Shown: in pieces, positions 1-11,053 of the stretch
Layout: the number at the start of each line of letters is the position of its first letter
How positions within the stretch are numbered: position 1 is the first letter of the stretch
The notes under the pieces: generated by a model
Told to the model about the DNA's origin: nothing
What the model saw: the letters and a program-made list of their open reading frames with translations, nothing else
The model's database searches: none
NCBI GenBank assembly: GCA_028532985.1
Contig: JANCIK010000012.1
Span: 124,001-188,000 of the forward strand
Source: Stropharia rugosoannulata
Lineage: Eukaryota > Basidiomycota > Agaricomycetes > Agaricales > Strophariaceae
DNA: 64,000 nt
Reading direction: 5' to 3'
Program-made: the position numbers and the translations under genes

Positions 1-290
1 GTATTTACATATTATTGGTACATAGTCACTGTTTGATTTATGGAGATACAGCAGCCTCGTTTCGCAGGTGGTAGGATCGGATTCGTATGGACGAATTGCT
101 CTGGTCCTTGATTGACGGCAGTTCTGATTAATTTATATTATGATATTATGTACTATCAAATCGCTACTACTGCACCTCTATACTCCTTCGGCGAGCGCTG
201 GGGGTGCAGATACACTTATAATACAAGCAAATTAAGTGAAGAAATTTAGATCCATAACTAGTGCTGACCTTATGCAATTCGCTGTTCGCC

Positions 291-1664
291 CTAATTGTGA
301 TAATTCTTGGCGGCGCTGGGTTTTTCGACAAAACGCCAGTGATCCTCGTCCGTCGCCAGCGTCAACACCTCACTTAACGAATATGGCAACGTGGGGGCCA
401 ATTCCAATACTGGACCCAGATGTTTGAACTTCCCTCTGGATGGCGCGTCTGCCCGGTTCCAAGCCGTAGGTACCCACTTTACATTCGGTTGCAAATTTGC
501 TTTCTTGCACAAATTGTTGATTCTGTGCATGATGCGCTGTAGCCGCCTCCTTTCTGGGTTGACGTATCGTTGACCCATGATATCAAAAACACACCTATTG
601 TCCGAGAACATTAGTATTTCGCCCGTGTAGCACATTATGGCTGCAGCGCGCAAACCAAGCTCTACGGCGACAAGCTCCGCCCATACAATGTCCATGTTGT
701 TGTGTTCATTGTATACGTGATCAACCCGGACGCGGCTGGACGGCGACTGCTTCTTGTAGGTCCATGCGAGCCATTTATTCCGGCTACTGACGGTTATACC
801 TATTCCTTTCCCAGACGCGTCTACATAGATATAGGGATTTTGGTTGTTCCTGACGTAAAGAGGCCTTGATAGCACGACTGACGCTAAGTGACCGACGTTC
901 AGCAAGTAATTGTAACTAAGAAAACCAGACATACCGTTTGTTGATCTGTCGTATTCGACCGAGTGTCTCCTATTATCTTCTTCCTCATAGAAAGATATAG
1001 CACCTAACATGAGTGGCGTGTCTTCATCCACCAGCATAATTTGGGAATCTTCTGAATCGCTAGCACACATAGACTCTGCATCCTCACTAAAGGAATCATA
1101 GTTTGACTCTTCGATGCGCACGTTCTCCACAAGGTTCTCGAAAAATCGAATTTCGTGTCCCACTTCTGGATATTTGTTTCGATAGTTGCTCCTGAGATAG
1201 TGAAGATGCTCGTTGATTTCTCCCAAAGTCGCTACAAGGGTTTGAACTGAAATATTGGCTTGTACGATACCGCCGTCACGCTTCGCATGGTTGAACTGTT
1301 TGTATTCATGTGCATCCAAGCTCCTATCGACATCTCCCCTCCATTTCTCCACCAGTCTACCACAATCCTGGACATGGGCATTAAATTTGTCATCGGACGA
1401 CCAGCAGAAGTGGGAGAGATTTGTACTCACAAGAGCCTCCCTATCAGAACATAGGTGCAGCGGATAGCGACATTTTCGCCCGAGACTTAATGAATCGAGT
1501 TCTGATGATTGGAGGCCCATGGTGGCGGATGAATGAAGAAAAGAAAGGCAAGTGGGCCGTTGCCCATTGCCAAGATTCTCTTTATTTGTCGTGTAAATAA
1601 TATCATACAATTCATCGCCACCACCTTTAAGACCTTTCCTCGCCGGCACCTCTAGATCAACCAT
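291..1664 (-). CDS. Retroelement-type RNase H protein without a reverse transcriptase
   Basis: A 457-residue uninterrupted frame starting at an ATG. Roughly residues 270-430 form an RNase H fold of the kind that follows reverse transcriptase in retroelements. All four acidic catalytic positions are visible: the Asp of YVDASGKGIG, the Glu of VWAELVAVELGL, the Asp of MFSDNRCVF and the Asp of WNRADAPSRG. In such elements the enzyme removes the RNA strand of RNA/DNA hybrids. The first 260 residues resemble nothing I recognise and include an acidic Ser/Glu/Asp-rich stretch near residues 190-225. No reverse transcriptase, gag, integrase or tyrosine recombinase is seen within the window, although the neighbouring sequence to the left is cut off. 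It is either a retrotransposon fragment with an intact frame or a retained (domesticated) RNase H gene. The lack of introns sets it apart from its neighbours. Confidence 0.6.
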   Translation of the reverse strand: MVDLEVPARKGLKGGGDELYDIIYTTNKENLGNGQRPTCLSFLHSSATMGLQSSELDSLSLGRKCRYPLHLCSDREALVSTNLSHFCWSSDDKFNAHVQDCGRLVEKWRGDVDRSLDAHEYKQFNHAKRDGGIVQANISVQTLVATLGEINEHLHYLRSNYRNKYPEVGHEIRFFENLVENVRIEESNYDSFSEDAESMCASDSEDSQIMLVDEDTPLMLGAISFYEEEDNRRHSVEYDRSTNGMSGFLSYNYLLNVGHLASVVLSRPLYVRNNQNPYIYVDASGKGIGITVSSRNKWLAWTYKKQSPSSRVRVDHVYNEHNNMDIVWAELVAVELGLRAAAIMCYTGEILMFSDNRCVFDIMGQRYVNPERRRLQRIMHRINNLCKKANLQPNVKWVPTAWNRADAPSRGKFKHLGPVLELAPTLPYSLSEVLTLATDEDHWRFVEKPSAAKNYHN

Positions 1665-3360
1665 TGCAACCTATGGCACTTCAGGTCAAAACTAGATGCT
1701 GATGAACTCTACTTTTACTATTTTTGGCGTTTTGAAGATGTAGTACTCGACGTTAACTATTTTTACCCGGCTCGTCGCTGTACCAGTTGACTACTAGAAA
1801 GACCTGAGATAGACAGTGTCCCTAATGACGACAGGTGATATTGGCACAGTTTTGCCAATTAATGAGGTGAATGGTAGTTGAGTGTCCTGTCTACTTTGTG
1901 CGGTGTCCACACAGTGAGTCTGGGTGGGTTGCCTAGCCACGTACAAAACATCGACTATTTATACTAACTGAGAATTGTAACATGTGACATGTGACATTGG
2001 AGCGGATCCGAGATTGGAGCTAGGCTCGTGACCAGCCGCACTGCTTTCGCACTCCGACAGAGGTTCACACTCCGACGGAGAACGCTCGGCCCGAGCCAAT
2101 GTTGTACCTGTTTGTAGCGCCAAATAAGGTGCAAACAAATGCCTCCCAACGGACTGGCTAGCGAGTCTAGATTGGAGCAATCTAGTATCTACTAATACTA
2201 TGAGCTCACTGCTGCTGACGTTGCCGATAGTTCGTTAGTGTCACATCAAGTCACAGTCACAGTTATTTTTAGAATGAAGAACATGCGGCTCAATCTCCGA
2301 CACCTTCCTCATCGTCAAGAGGCTTTCACTGCTGACGCCGACCCATGTTTGGTGGCCGAAGATGTGCCATCAAACATGTCATGTTTTCAAATCGACATGT
2401 ATGGCTCACAAAAAGCTAACAAAAGACCTCGGGGTTTCCTTAAATGGCAAAGCCGATGCCTGTTTGCCCACCAATACGATGCCACGGAAAACATGACATG
2501 TATGGAGACACCTGTTTGGTCACCGAAAACAGGTCGGCGCTAGCAGTGTTTGGAAATGTCCTAGTCACAGTTAGCAAGGGGTAACAATTGAATCGAGTAT
2601 AATATTAGAGTATTAAACATGTCTATATACATATAAATAATCGACTAGTATGATAATTGATTAAAATAGCTATAAGTTGAATTGAAGTTGAATCATTAGT
2701 ATAAGGGTGATATAAAGCACTATGGCTGTAAGAAGGAATTGGGAAGAGCCGGCAGGAGCTGAGATATTCGAGAGTGATGAACTAGGGATCATGACGATGG
2801 TATCTGACTCATGAGATCTAAGTAGAAAGGGGATAGCGCACTATTCGGAGATATGCTATATAGAGCAGCTACACAGTGGGGATGGGAGCGAACCAGATTA
2901 CCACTGCCGTCAAACAATCACAATCAACCTACATACATTAAATAACGCCGAAGCACAGATAAATGTACAATTTGCTGGCGATTTTTGGACATTAATACTT
3001 ATCAAAAGTGTGAGTGTAGTAGACAGTAGAACTGGTGTTATGTAAAACGTTGAATGTGTAACACCGAATAGTTAATGATAACGACAGCGGGTATACTCGC
3101 ACATTCATTACAAGGGAACCGGTACCAAAGTAAGCCTTTTTATCAGCGGTAATGTTCCTTTCGACTTCTTTTAACGCTATCTTTGCCAATCCATAGTCGG
3201 ATCCAAAGGCGAGAAGGCACTCGTATGACCCACTTATTAATTTACTGCCGAGTTTATAATCACAAAAATGGTGACTATCGCCATCCTTCCTTTCCAACGT
3301 CTTCAATTACCCTTACTGTCACCCTACACCTCCAGGCTCCCTACACGTGTGCTGAGTGTC
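1665..3360. other. Intergenic region with one MITE
   Basis: No gene is recognised here. The stretch holds the inverted-repeat element at 2327-2548. Small open frames on both strands lack splice signals or family resemblance. Confidence 0.5.
2327..2548. mobile_element. CACTA-like MITE, copy A (divergent subfamily)
   Basis: A 222-bp non-coding element. It begins CACTGCTGACGCCGACC and ends with the inverted form GGTCGGCGCTAGCAGTG, giving imperfect terminal inverted repeats. It is flanked on both sides by the trinucleotide TTT (2324-2326 and 2549-2551). CACTG/CAGTG ends with a 3-bp target duplication are the hallmark of CACTA (EnSpm) transposons, so this is probably a non-autonomous derivative. 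Its right end resembles copies B and C, but its interior differs and carries repeated CATGACATGT-like words. Confidence 0.75.
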
Positions 3361-5152
3361 ATGAACTCCCCAACTGTGGTAGAATCAAGATCATTTACTC
3401 ATGCAAACGAGGACTACAAGGTCGGGATGACCAAGAACTGGATTTCACGGGCCCATGCTGTCTTCAACAATAATACGGGCTTACTGCTTGTTGGTGCTGC
3501 CCAAATTTTCTTCTCGTCCATGGACACGGCGGTGAAGACTCTCAACGGTATTGATCCTCCTGTATCCACTATGCAGGTTGGTGTATAAGCACCTTCATAC
3601 CACCTGCATCCAAAATTGATTCTTTGCAGGTCATTTTTGCACGTATGGTAAACCTTTCAAGCAGCTAATCTGTTTCTGCCATTTGATTCACGCATTCTAT
3701 AGGGAATAACCTACGTCTGCTCAGTGACTTACATGTAAGTATGGTATTCCTTCAACTGCCGTACTCGGCATTGAAAACTATTATGCTTGAAAGGGTCTGC
3801 GCGGGCGTCCCCGACCCATTATTCGGCCCGAAAGGTGTCCGCCTTCTTCTAGCTGCACGAGGTTTCTTCGGGTAAGTGCAAACCTACTTCGCGGTTTGTA
3901 ATCGGTCATTTAATAAGAAGCATAGCTTCTTCGGATTATTCGGCCTGTACTATTCTCTGCGGTACCTGTCCTTGTCCGATGCCACTGTCCTAACCTTTGT
4001 GGCACCTATGTGTACTGCAATTAGCGGCTCAATATTTCTGGGAGAGAAGTTTACTTTGCGCGAGGCTCTGGCTGGCTGTGCGTTCCGCTGACCCTGTTCC
4101 CTAATCTTATCGTAATTCCGAGTTAACACTCATAAATAGGTGTCAGCCTTGTCGGCGTTGTACTCATCGCACGACCCCCCCTCTTATTCGGGAACGGGGA
4201 CAAATGGCCTTTTACAGATGAAGAGCCTGCTCAGCATCGCCTTATTGCTGTTGGGTAACTTCTTATGCCGGTCACGTCGCGTCCCTATTACTGATATTAT
4301 CCTATCATCAGCGTATCTTTACTTGGTGTAGCGGGTGCCACCGGGGCATGTGGGTTGTCATTCTCATCTATGTAAATGTGCATGTCTAACAGGCAATACC
4401 ACAGACACCTCTATTCGGGCAATCGGAAATCGTGCCCACCCTATGCATGCAATGGTGTCCTTCTCGACCCTCTGCCTTATCGTATCTGGTTTATGGTAAT
4501 TACCCTGTCATGCCGCATCATGGCTACTACGCTAATATCAATGTCTTTGTTCTGGGAATACTTAGGATAGTTTTCTCAGAGACACCATTCGTTATTCCAA
4601 CCCGTGTTGAATGGCTTTCTCTGCTACTAATGATTGGAATTTTTGGATTCCTCGCTCAGGTGTGTGTACTGAATTATTGTTTTATGTGTGTCATACTGAG
4701 GTTCTATGGGGTAATCGTGATAGCTTCTGTTGACGATGGGTCTTCAGCGCGAGGCCGCAGGACGAGCAACCATAGCCGTGTATACACAAGTAAGCAGCAT
4801 TGGCAACTGTGTATTCATCTCAAAATAACCCCCGGAGTGCAGATTGTATTTGCAACTATCCTGGAGAGAATCTTCTTCCATACCGCGCCCACTGCTCTCT
4901 CCGTAATAGGGACTCTGCTTATAGTGTCATCTGCACTATACGTTGCCGTGGGTACCTATATATTGTCTCTACCTTGCCTTTCTGATCTATCTTGTACTAT
5001 GGACCGAACAGGTAACAAAAAGTCAAGGAGGTATTTCTCTGCCTGATAAAGATTCGCCACTCAGTGATCCTTTCTCTCGGTCTCACGGTTTTACTAGCCC
5101 ACCACGGCCAGACATTGAGCAGAGTCTGATTAGAGCTAATGAGGACGATTAA
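3361..5152 (+). CDS. DMT/EamA-family transporter, copy 1 (about 12 exons)
   Basis: A multi-exon gene for an integral membrane transporter of the drug/metabolite transporter superfamily (EamA / SLC35G-like). Exon 1 (3361-3576) starts MNSPTVVES and contains the first membrane helix NTGLLLVGAAQIFFSS. Later exons give VPDPLFGPKGVRLLLAARG, YLSLSDATVLTFVAPMCTAI with the following FLGEKFTLREALAG, then VSLVGVVLIARPP, RAIGNRAHPMHAMVSFS and FATILERIFFHTAPTALSVIG. Two EamA repeats are therefore present. The last exon encodes a hydrophilic tail (QVTKSQGGISLPDKDS to ANEDD). Introns are short with GT...AG borders. The substrate cannot be told from sequence. A paralogue lies directly downstream in the same orientation, so the pair arose by tandem duplication. 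No disabling change was found in the exons read. Confidence 0.82.
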
Positions 5153-6162
5153 TGACCCTTGGCAACTTTAATGACTCCAGGACCATACAACGAAGTGGAG
5201 TATGACTGTTGCCAATATCCTCACCATTATTTGGTGGCTACATGAGATATATTAAAAGTTTTTCGTTACCCACTTGGGGGTGCGTGGGCGGGCCAAAAAA
5301 ATTATATAGGGATATTTTCAACATTGACAAATATCATCGCAAGACCAACACTGCTGGCGCCCACCTATTTATATCAGCCAAAGTTGTTATCATATACATC
5401 TTGTACATGTTTCGTCGTTTATGGCCTGCAAATAGGCTTGAAACTGCATCAGGGTTACCATAAACCGCAAGCCCGATGAATATTTCTCTGCCAAAATGGT
5501 ATTCAAACGTTCAAGTAAACATGACGTACTTGACGACCTGTTTTTTGGCACCAAAAATCGGTCGGCGCCAGCAGTGCAATTAGCAATTGTTATGTTTTGT
5601 AGGTCCCCATTCCCAATAACATTCAAATATTCACACCAAGATATTTACACCGTGGTGCATATGCGCTTATGTAACGCCCAATACGCACACCTGACAAATT
5701 CCAAGACCAATAAGAATCGTCATAGAGTTCGTCGTGTAGCTATGAACTGGGACAGGGGTGTCTCATTTGACAGTCACTACTTCGGAACGCTTTAAAATTG
5801 TGTTCAACTACAATTTCTGCAGCCCCCAACAGCTGGTGCTGTTATGTGCTGGTGCACGGCGTATCTGCACATCCGAGCCTATCCCAAGCCTATCCAGGCG
5901 TATCCGTTGAGCATCGGGTTTATGTATGCCTTCATTATGGCTTCATTCATATCGGGCAATCCATCAGATTTACGACCGGACCCAATATAAATCAGAATCT
6001 CGTACGTGATTCCGATTTGCAAGTCAAACCGATTTCGATTTGGTGCCACTACTTAACCTCACTTAAGTACTCAACGTCAATCCTCAATCACATACCCCTC
6101 TACTGCCAACGAAATTTCGACGGCAATTCCTGTTGTAACTGTTTCTACCTGGACTCGACCCC
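5153..6162. other. Spacer between tandem transporter genes, with one MITE
   Basis: Contains the MITE at 5349-5576 and the presumed promoter of the second transporter. No other gene is seen. Confidence 0.5.
5349..5576. mobile_element. CACTA-like MITE, copy B
   Basis: A 228-bp element with perfect 13-bp terminal inverted repeats, CACTGCTGGCGCC at the left and GGCGCCAGCAGTG at the right. The trinucleotide CAA flanks it on both sides (5346-5348 and 5577-5579). It shares most of its length with copy C at 54785-55005, including the segments GTTTCGTCGTTTATGGCC and TGACGACCTGTTTTT. It has no coding capacity of its own. The small frames inside it are artefacts of the repeat. Confidence 0.85.
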
Positions 6163-8020
6163 ATGCATTCTACAAGGTCACAATCTGCGAACTATGCTAC
6201 TTTTACTACACCTCAGCCTGCAGAAACGGGCAACAACGAAAACGCACCACTGTTGAAGTCTACAGCCCACCCAGCCGGAGAAGATTTGGCGCACTCAAAG
6301 GTCGCAGAGTCATATCACAGCAGTAAAAAAGGATCAAAACAGACATGGTCCTCCAGTGTCAACGGCTTTGCAAAGGAGAACACCGGCTTGCTGCTCGTTG
6401 GTGCATCCCAGATATTCTTTTCGTCTATGAATACTTCAGTGCAAGTTCTTCATACAATCGATACTCCAGTGTCAACAATGCAGGTATGTACTATAATTTC
6501 CGGTGGTATAGCACCCCTCAATGTTCAATGTTTGCATCGCAGATAATTTTCGCGCGGATGGTAACATTTGCTTGACTTAACACTGTTCAGTCCTTTGGTT
6601 AACTAGCACACAGTTCATAACATATGTTTGCTCTGTGGTTTACATGTGAGTCTTTGGTACTGCTCAACTGGTATTATTGAAGAATGACGCCTACCTGCTC
6701 CAATGCAACCCCGGTGCGACAGGACTTGTAGGGGAGTCCCAAGTCCCTTCATAGGTCCGAAAGGCGTCCGCCTTCTTTTAGCCGCACGAGGCTTATTCGG
6801 GTAAGTTGAATCCTTAGTATCACCGATCTGTTCATATCCTAAGTTGTATGGAGATTTGTTGGGCTTTTCGGTCTCTACTATTCGCTTCAGTATTTGTCCC
6901 TCTCAGACGCAACTGTGCTTACATTTGTTGCACCCTTGTGTACAGCAATTAGCGGGGCGGTATTCTTGAGGGAGAGGTTCACCTTGCGCGAGGCACTAGC
7001 CGGGTGTATGCCAGCTATTTTCGTTTGCAAAGTCGGTTAATTAACATCTACATATTTTTAGGTGTCAGTCTTGCCGGTGTGGTGCTTATTGCACGGCCGG
7101 GAGTGCTCTTCGGGAATAAGAATGGTTTATCACTTGCAGATCAAACTTCGGCGGAGCATCGCCTCGTTGCTGTTTGGTACGCCTTACATCCGGGATATTT
7201 TCCCTAGCGTCCTGTGTACTCATATATGGTGCCGATAGCGTGGCATTATTCGGCGTTGTAGGAGCTACGGGAGCTTGTATGTACCCCCTTGCCGCGATGT
7301 CTAAAGTCTTTCAACACAAGCCCTAGATACGTCTATACGCGCAATTGGCAAGCGTGCTCACCCGATGCACGCAATGGTATCTTTTTCAGGTGTTAGTATA
7401 ATTGTATCAGTTGCGTGGTAAGTGCTATTCGCCTGCTGACATGCGTTAATTCATTGTGCTAATGAATCGCTCTATGTACAATTAGGATGTGTGTCACAGA
7501 AACGTCTTTCGTGATCCCCAGTCGCATTGATTGGTTGGGGCTATTCGTGTTGGTTGGAGTATTTGGCTTTGGCGCTCAGGTGTGTCGAATCAATAAAAAC
7601 AGTATATGAGTGTCGTATTAATTACATCATTATCCGAAGCTCTTCTTGACAATGGGGTTGCAGCGGGAGTCCGCGGGACGAGCCACAATCGCTGTGTATT
7701 CACAGGTGAACCACATGGCCTTCTTCCTGCGCGAAGTCATGTCATTGCTGAATATAACCACTTTCAGATCGTCTTTGCCACCATCTTGGAGCGGATATTT
7801 TTCCACACTGCACCCACCGCTCTCTCCGTCATCGGTACTTTGCTCATCGTGTCATCTGCACTGTTTGTTGCTGTAAGTTACTTTCTTGCTGACCATTCCA
7901 CCGCTAATTATATCTGTACAGTTAACGAAAAAAAAGACACCTATGGTCCATGATCCTGAATCGCCCACTGACGTCTCTATTACATGTACAGGGCCCATAG
8001 AGGACCGCAACAACTACTGA
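6163..8020 (+). CDS. DMT/EamA-family transporter, copy 2
   Basis: Tandem paralogue of the gene at 3361-5152 with the same exon order. Exon 1 starts at ATG 6163 and has a longer hydrophilic N-terminus (about 70 residues, MHSTRSQSANYATF...) before the first helix NTGLLLVGASQIFFSS. Following exons give FITYVCSVVYM, FIGPKGVRLLLAARGLFG, YLSLSDATVLTFVAPLCTAI, RERFTLREALAG, VSLAGVVLIARPG, ETSFVIPSRIDWLGLFV and FATILERIFFHTAPTALSVIG. The final exon runs from TTAACG after a TGTACAG acceptor to a TGA at 8018-8020, encoding LTKKKTPMVHDPESP and an acidic tail. The frame stays open through the exons I could join, so the gene is probably functional. Membrane transporter of unknown substrate. N- and C-terminal tails differ most between the copies. 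Confidence 0.8.
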
Positions 8021-9115
8021 ATAGGTATAACTGGGTAAGCTGCTTCAGCGCGCAGTAAAAATAAAGAGGTCTACTCAAATTATTCTGATCGCTTGCCATT
8101 TATAACCCTACAAATTTAAGGGGGGATGTACTCGACCACTTAAATAAACATCAGTTCAGTATCTTCAGCAAGGAAACTATATCCCTTGTTATGACATTAT
8201 CTACATGCTTATTTCGACCTTTCTCCTGCCTGCTTACTATATGATGGTATACTTATGTTTCGTCTAAATGTTTAACCTTCGCTTACATGCGTAGGAAAGC
8301 ATCATTTGTTGTGTATGTTGTTATACTGAGGTCAGGGCCCAGGCAGACTCCGGGGTAATGTCGGAGTAATGATCCTGATTAAGTTATTGTCGTATTCCGT
8401 GGCCTTGTCGAGCATTCAAGTCCATGCGTAGAAACGAAGCTCGTCTAAACCATTTATGTTTAGCTCGTTTAATACCCACAATATGAACGCAATGGAATCC
8501 CCTGAACAGCAAGGAAAATAGCGAAAATGTCAATATCCAGAACTGTGTGTCAGCGGAAGGAGAACAGAGTTTGAATTCCGTGGGAGAGAGAAGCGGATAC
8601 AAAGATGCGCCGGCCAGGACAATTGTGTATAAGTAGCATGCATGAATTGAGTTCGTTACGTTGTTTAATCACTCTCATCTGCAGCATGAACGATATTACG
8701 CTTCGACAGATGGTCACAGTACTACGCATGACCAGGGTACATATAAAGATGACGACTCTATCTTGGATTAAAGCTTGACTGTAACAGGGAAAATACTGCG
8801 TTAAGTGACAACTCTGACCAGATAGTTGAAGCCTGTCTTTCATGATCACTCTGTTATTGAACTATATACTGAATAGAAATGAGGACTCGGGCACGCATAT
8901 CCAAGAGGAGATATTCATCGGCATCATCAGAGTCTTTTCCCACAGTTGGCAGGAGTCTGACAGGAAGCTCCAGCATGATGTTCAAAAGCATATTGCTCAC
9001 AATGGATGCTTCTCGAGTAATCACTAGCACTACCCCTTCTTCTCCAACGTATATTATCACTCTGTAGCTCCCAGTTCTAATTGGCAACTTGTACGGCGAA
9101 GTGGGTGAGAGGAAC
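8021..9115. other. Intergenic, no gene recognised
   Basis: I see no supported gene here. Open frames on the minus strand up to 9204 are antisense shadows of the DUF6534 gene start or have no family resemblance. Confidence 0.45.
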
Positions 9116-11053
9116 ATGGGTGCCTTCGACAACACACTGGGAGCGGCGTTCTTGGGGGGCATGATTGCGGCCATGTGTGTGTCTCTTCGGTCATAAGCAC
9201 CCATCAGGGCAGCAGTGCGCTGGTCGTTGACATTGGACGTGTCCCACAGCTTCTACGGCATTACCAGTATCCAAACCTTCCTGTATTTCTCCCAGAGCTC
9301 TACATATGACGTTCGAATTATCAGGCTGCTTGTGCGTGACACCACTTTTTGACAACCCTCTCTAGATGTGTCTGACCTCACAGCAGATCTTCTTCCTATG
9401 GTGGGATCCGTATCTTGCACTCCGATTGCATTACTGATATCCCTCAAGGGTCGTTGATTCGGCTCATATGGCTCTGACGGCTCATGGCCTCTATTACTAT
9501 CTAGTTACGCATTTTGGAAACCTTGCAGTTTTGGCGGCTCCTACATGGTAGGCACCGCATTTATGTTTATTTCGGACATTTACGACTTAAAATAACTGTC
9601 CAGGTCTATCTTGGTGGGTATTTGGAGGACATTTTGAAGCGTTGAAGATCTGATGGCTCAAAATGCTTCAGGTTGGAATATACCTCACGGTGAGGCTAAG
9701 CCTTTCCACTGATGTCAGGTTTTGAACATATCTGTTCCGCAGAACATCAGCGACATTATTGTTCGCAGGTATGCTCCACTCGCCTGAACCATTAAAAATA
9801 TCTGATCGCTTTACTTGGTCATACTATTCAGTTTCTTCGCTCATAGGATCTATAAGCGTGAGTCAACGCCCATATATCTATGGTGACTGAGACTGATTCG
9901 CCTTGTTAGTATGTGGACACTACCGGCCGTTTCTGCGCATCGTTTTGCCAGCTGTAGTGGTGCGCTTTTCTTGCATTTGTGATCATCGATGTTTTTTTAA
10001 CCGGGCAATAGATGGTTCTGGCTCTGGTCACATTCAGTGAGTGAAATTTTTATATACATGTAATCCTTATATTCTAACAGATAACCGAATGAAGTTTGTG
10101 GATGCAGTACGTCTTCGATTTTCAAGTGATATTCAGCGACATTAATCGCAAGTGTGTTTAAGCATTCGGGTCTAAAGCGTTGGTCCCTTGTATCATCGCT
10201 AGAACATTGTCACCTGATTTCTTCTCTTGCAGATTCGTGTTACACACATTCGAGGCTGCAAATACAGTTTCTGTAAGTTCATGTTGCACTTTATAATCAT
10301 ACCCATATCGTTTTACGGGCTCCTTAGTACTACCTCTACGTGAGCTTTGCTACTGCTGTAGCTGCAGATTCCTGCGTGGCGATCTCGTTATGTACATTAC
10401 TTTATCAAAGCCGAACTGGTTTGAAAAGGTGAGATAGGCATACAATGCAGCTTGAATCTAGTTCTGATAGCTCTTGATTACTAGAACTGACTCCTTGGTG
10501 AACACGATTATCATATTCACTATCAATACTGGTAAAGTCGAGAACATTCCACGTTATGATCCTAAACTCACGTGTAGTCCTCAGGGCTTCTCACGAGGTT
10601 AATCTTCTCGGAAATCAATTTTGGCCTAGGGTCCTAATATCTTGTTTTTCTGGCATTTAGTATTTGCGCTCTTGCATGCCTTATTACGGTGGGGTCTTAT
10701 ACCGGAACGCTTGTCATGCCCTATTCACTTTATATGCCTTCACAGTATGCTCTTTGGCCAAAGCGGTTTATATTCTTAGGCCTATATTTTGCTCTGAGCA
10801 AGCGTAAGTCATTTTTGTAACCTGATTGAGCGTGTTGTGTTACTCAGAGAAATTTAAAGTCTACGTCAACTCATTACTTGCTTCGTTGAATGCGCGGTCA
10901 ACACTACGAGCACGGGATGAGGCTGCTACTTCAGCGACGACGAGGAATAGGAGCACAAGGTTTGACTTGGTGAGGCCGACCTCGCTCTTGCTACCAGCTC
11001 ACAGTACTAGTACGGCTACGACCCAAAAGGAGACATTTACGGTTTCTTCGTGA
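9116..11053 (+). CDS. DUF6534 multi-pass membrane protein
   Basis: A fragmented gene whose exons reproduce the order of the basidiomycete DUF6534 family. Exon 1 (ATG 9116) encodes MGAFDNTLGAAFLGGMIAAM. Next come FYGITSIQTFLYFSQ, then VDSAHMALTAHGLYYYLVTH with FGNLAVLAAPTW, then NISDIIVRSFFAHRIYK, YYLYVSFATAVAADSCVAIS with LCTLLYQSRTGLK, TDSLVNTIIIFTINTG, and the last exon with KVYVNSLLASLNARSTLR and a Ser/Thr-rich tail ending in TGA at 11051-11053. About ten exons, all with short introns. Several hydrophobic segments predict a multi-pass plasma-membrane or organelle protein. The family is widely expanded in Agaricomycetes and its function is unknown. A relative lies on the other strand at 55267-57230. 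Exact internal junctions are by eye. Confidence 0.8.

Noticed and set aside
2206..2222. CACTGCTGCTGACG near 2208 as another MITE left end
   Set aside because: No matching inverted end with a shared trinucleotide; the end at 2327 pairs correctly and has the TTT duplication.
5390..5626. Open frame (-) resembling one at 54828-55019
   Set aside because: The similarity is nucleotide-level because both lie in copies of the same MITE; there is no coding signal outside the repeat.
8854..9204. 116-residue minus-strand frame
   Set aside because: It is antisense to the first exon of the DUF6534 gene, whose plus-strand product FDNTLGAAFLGGM fits the family.
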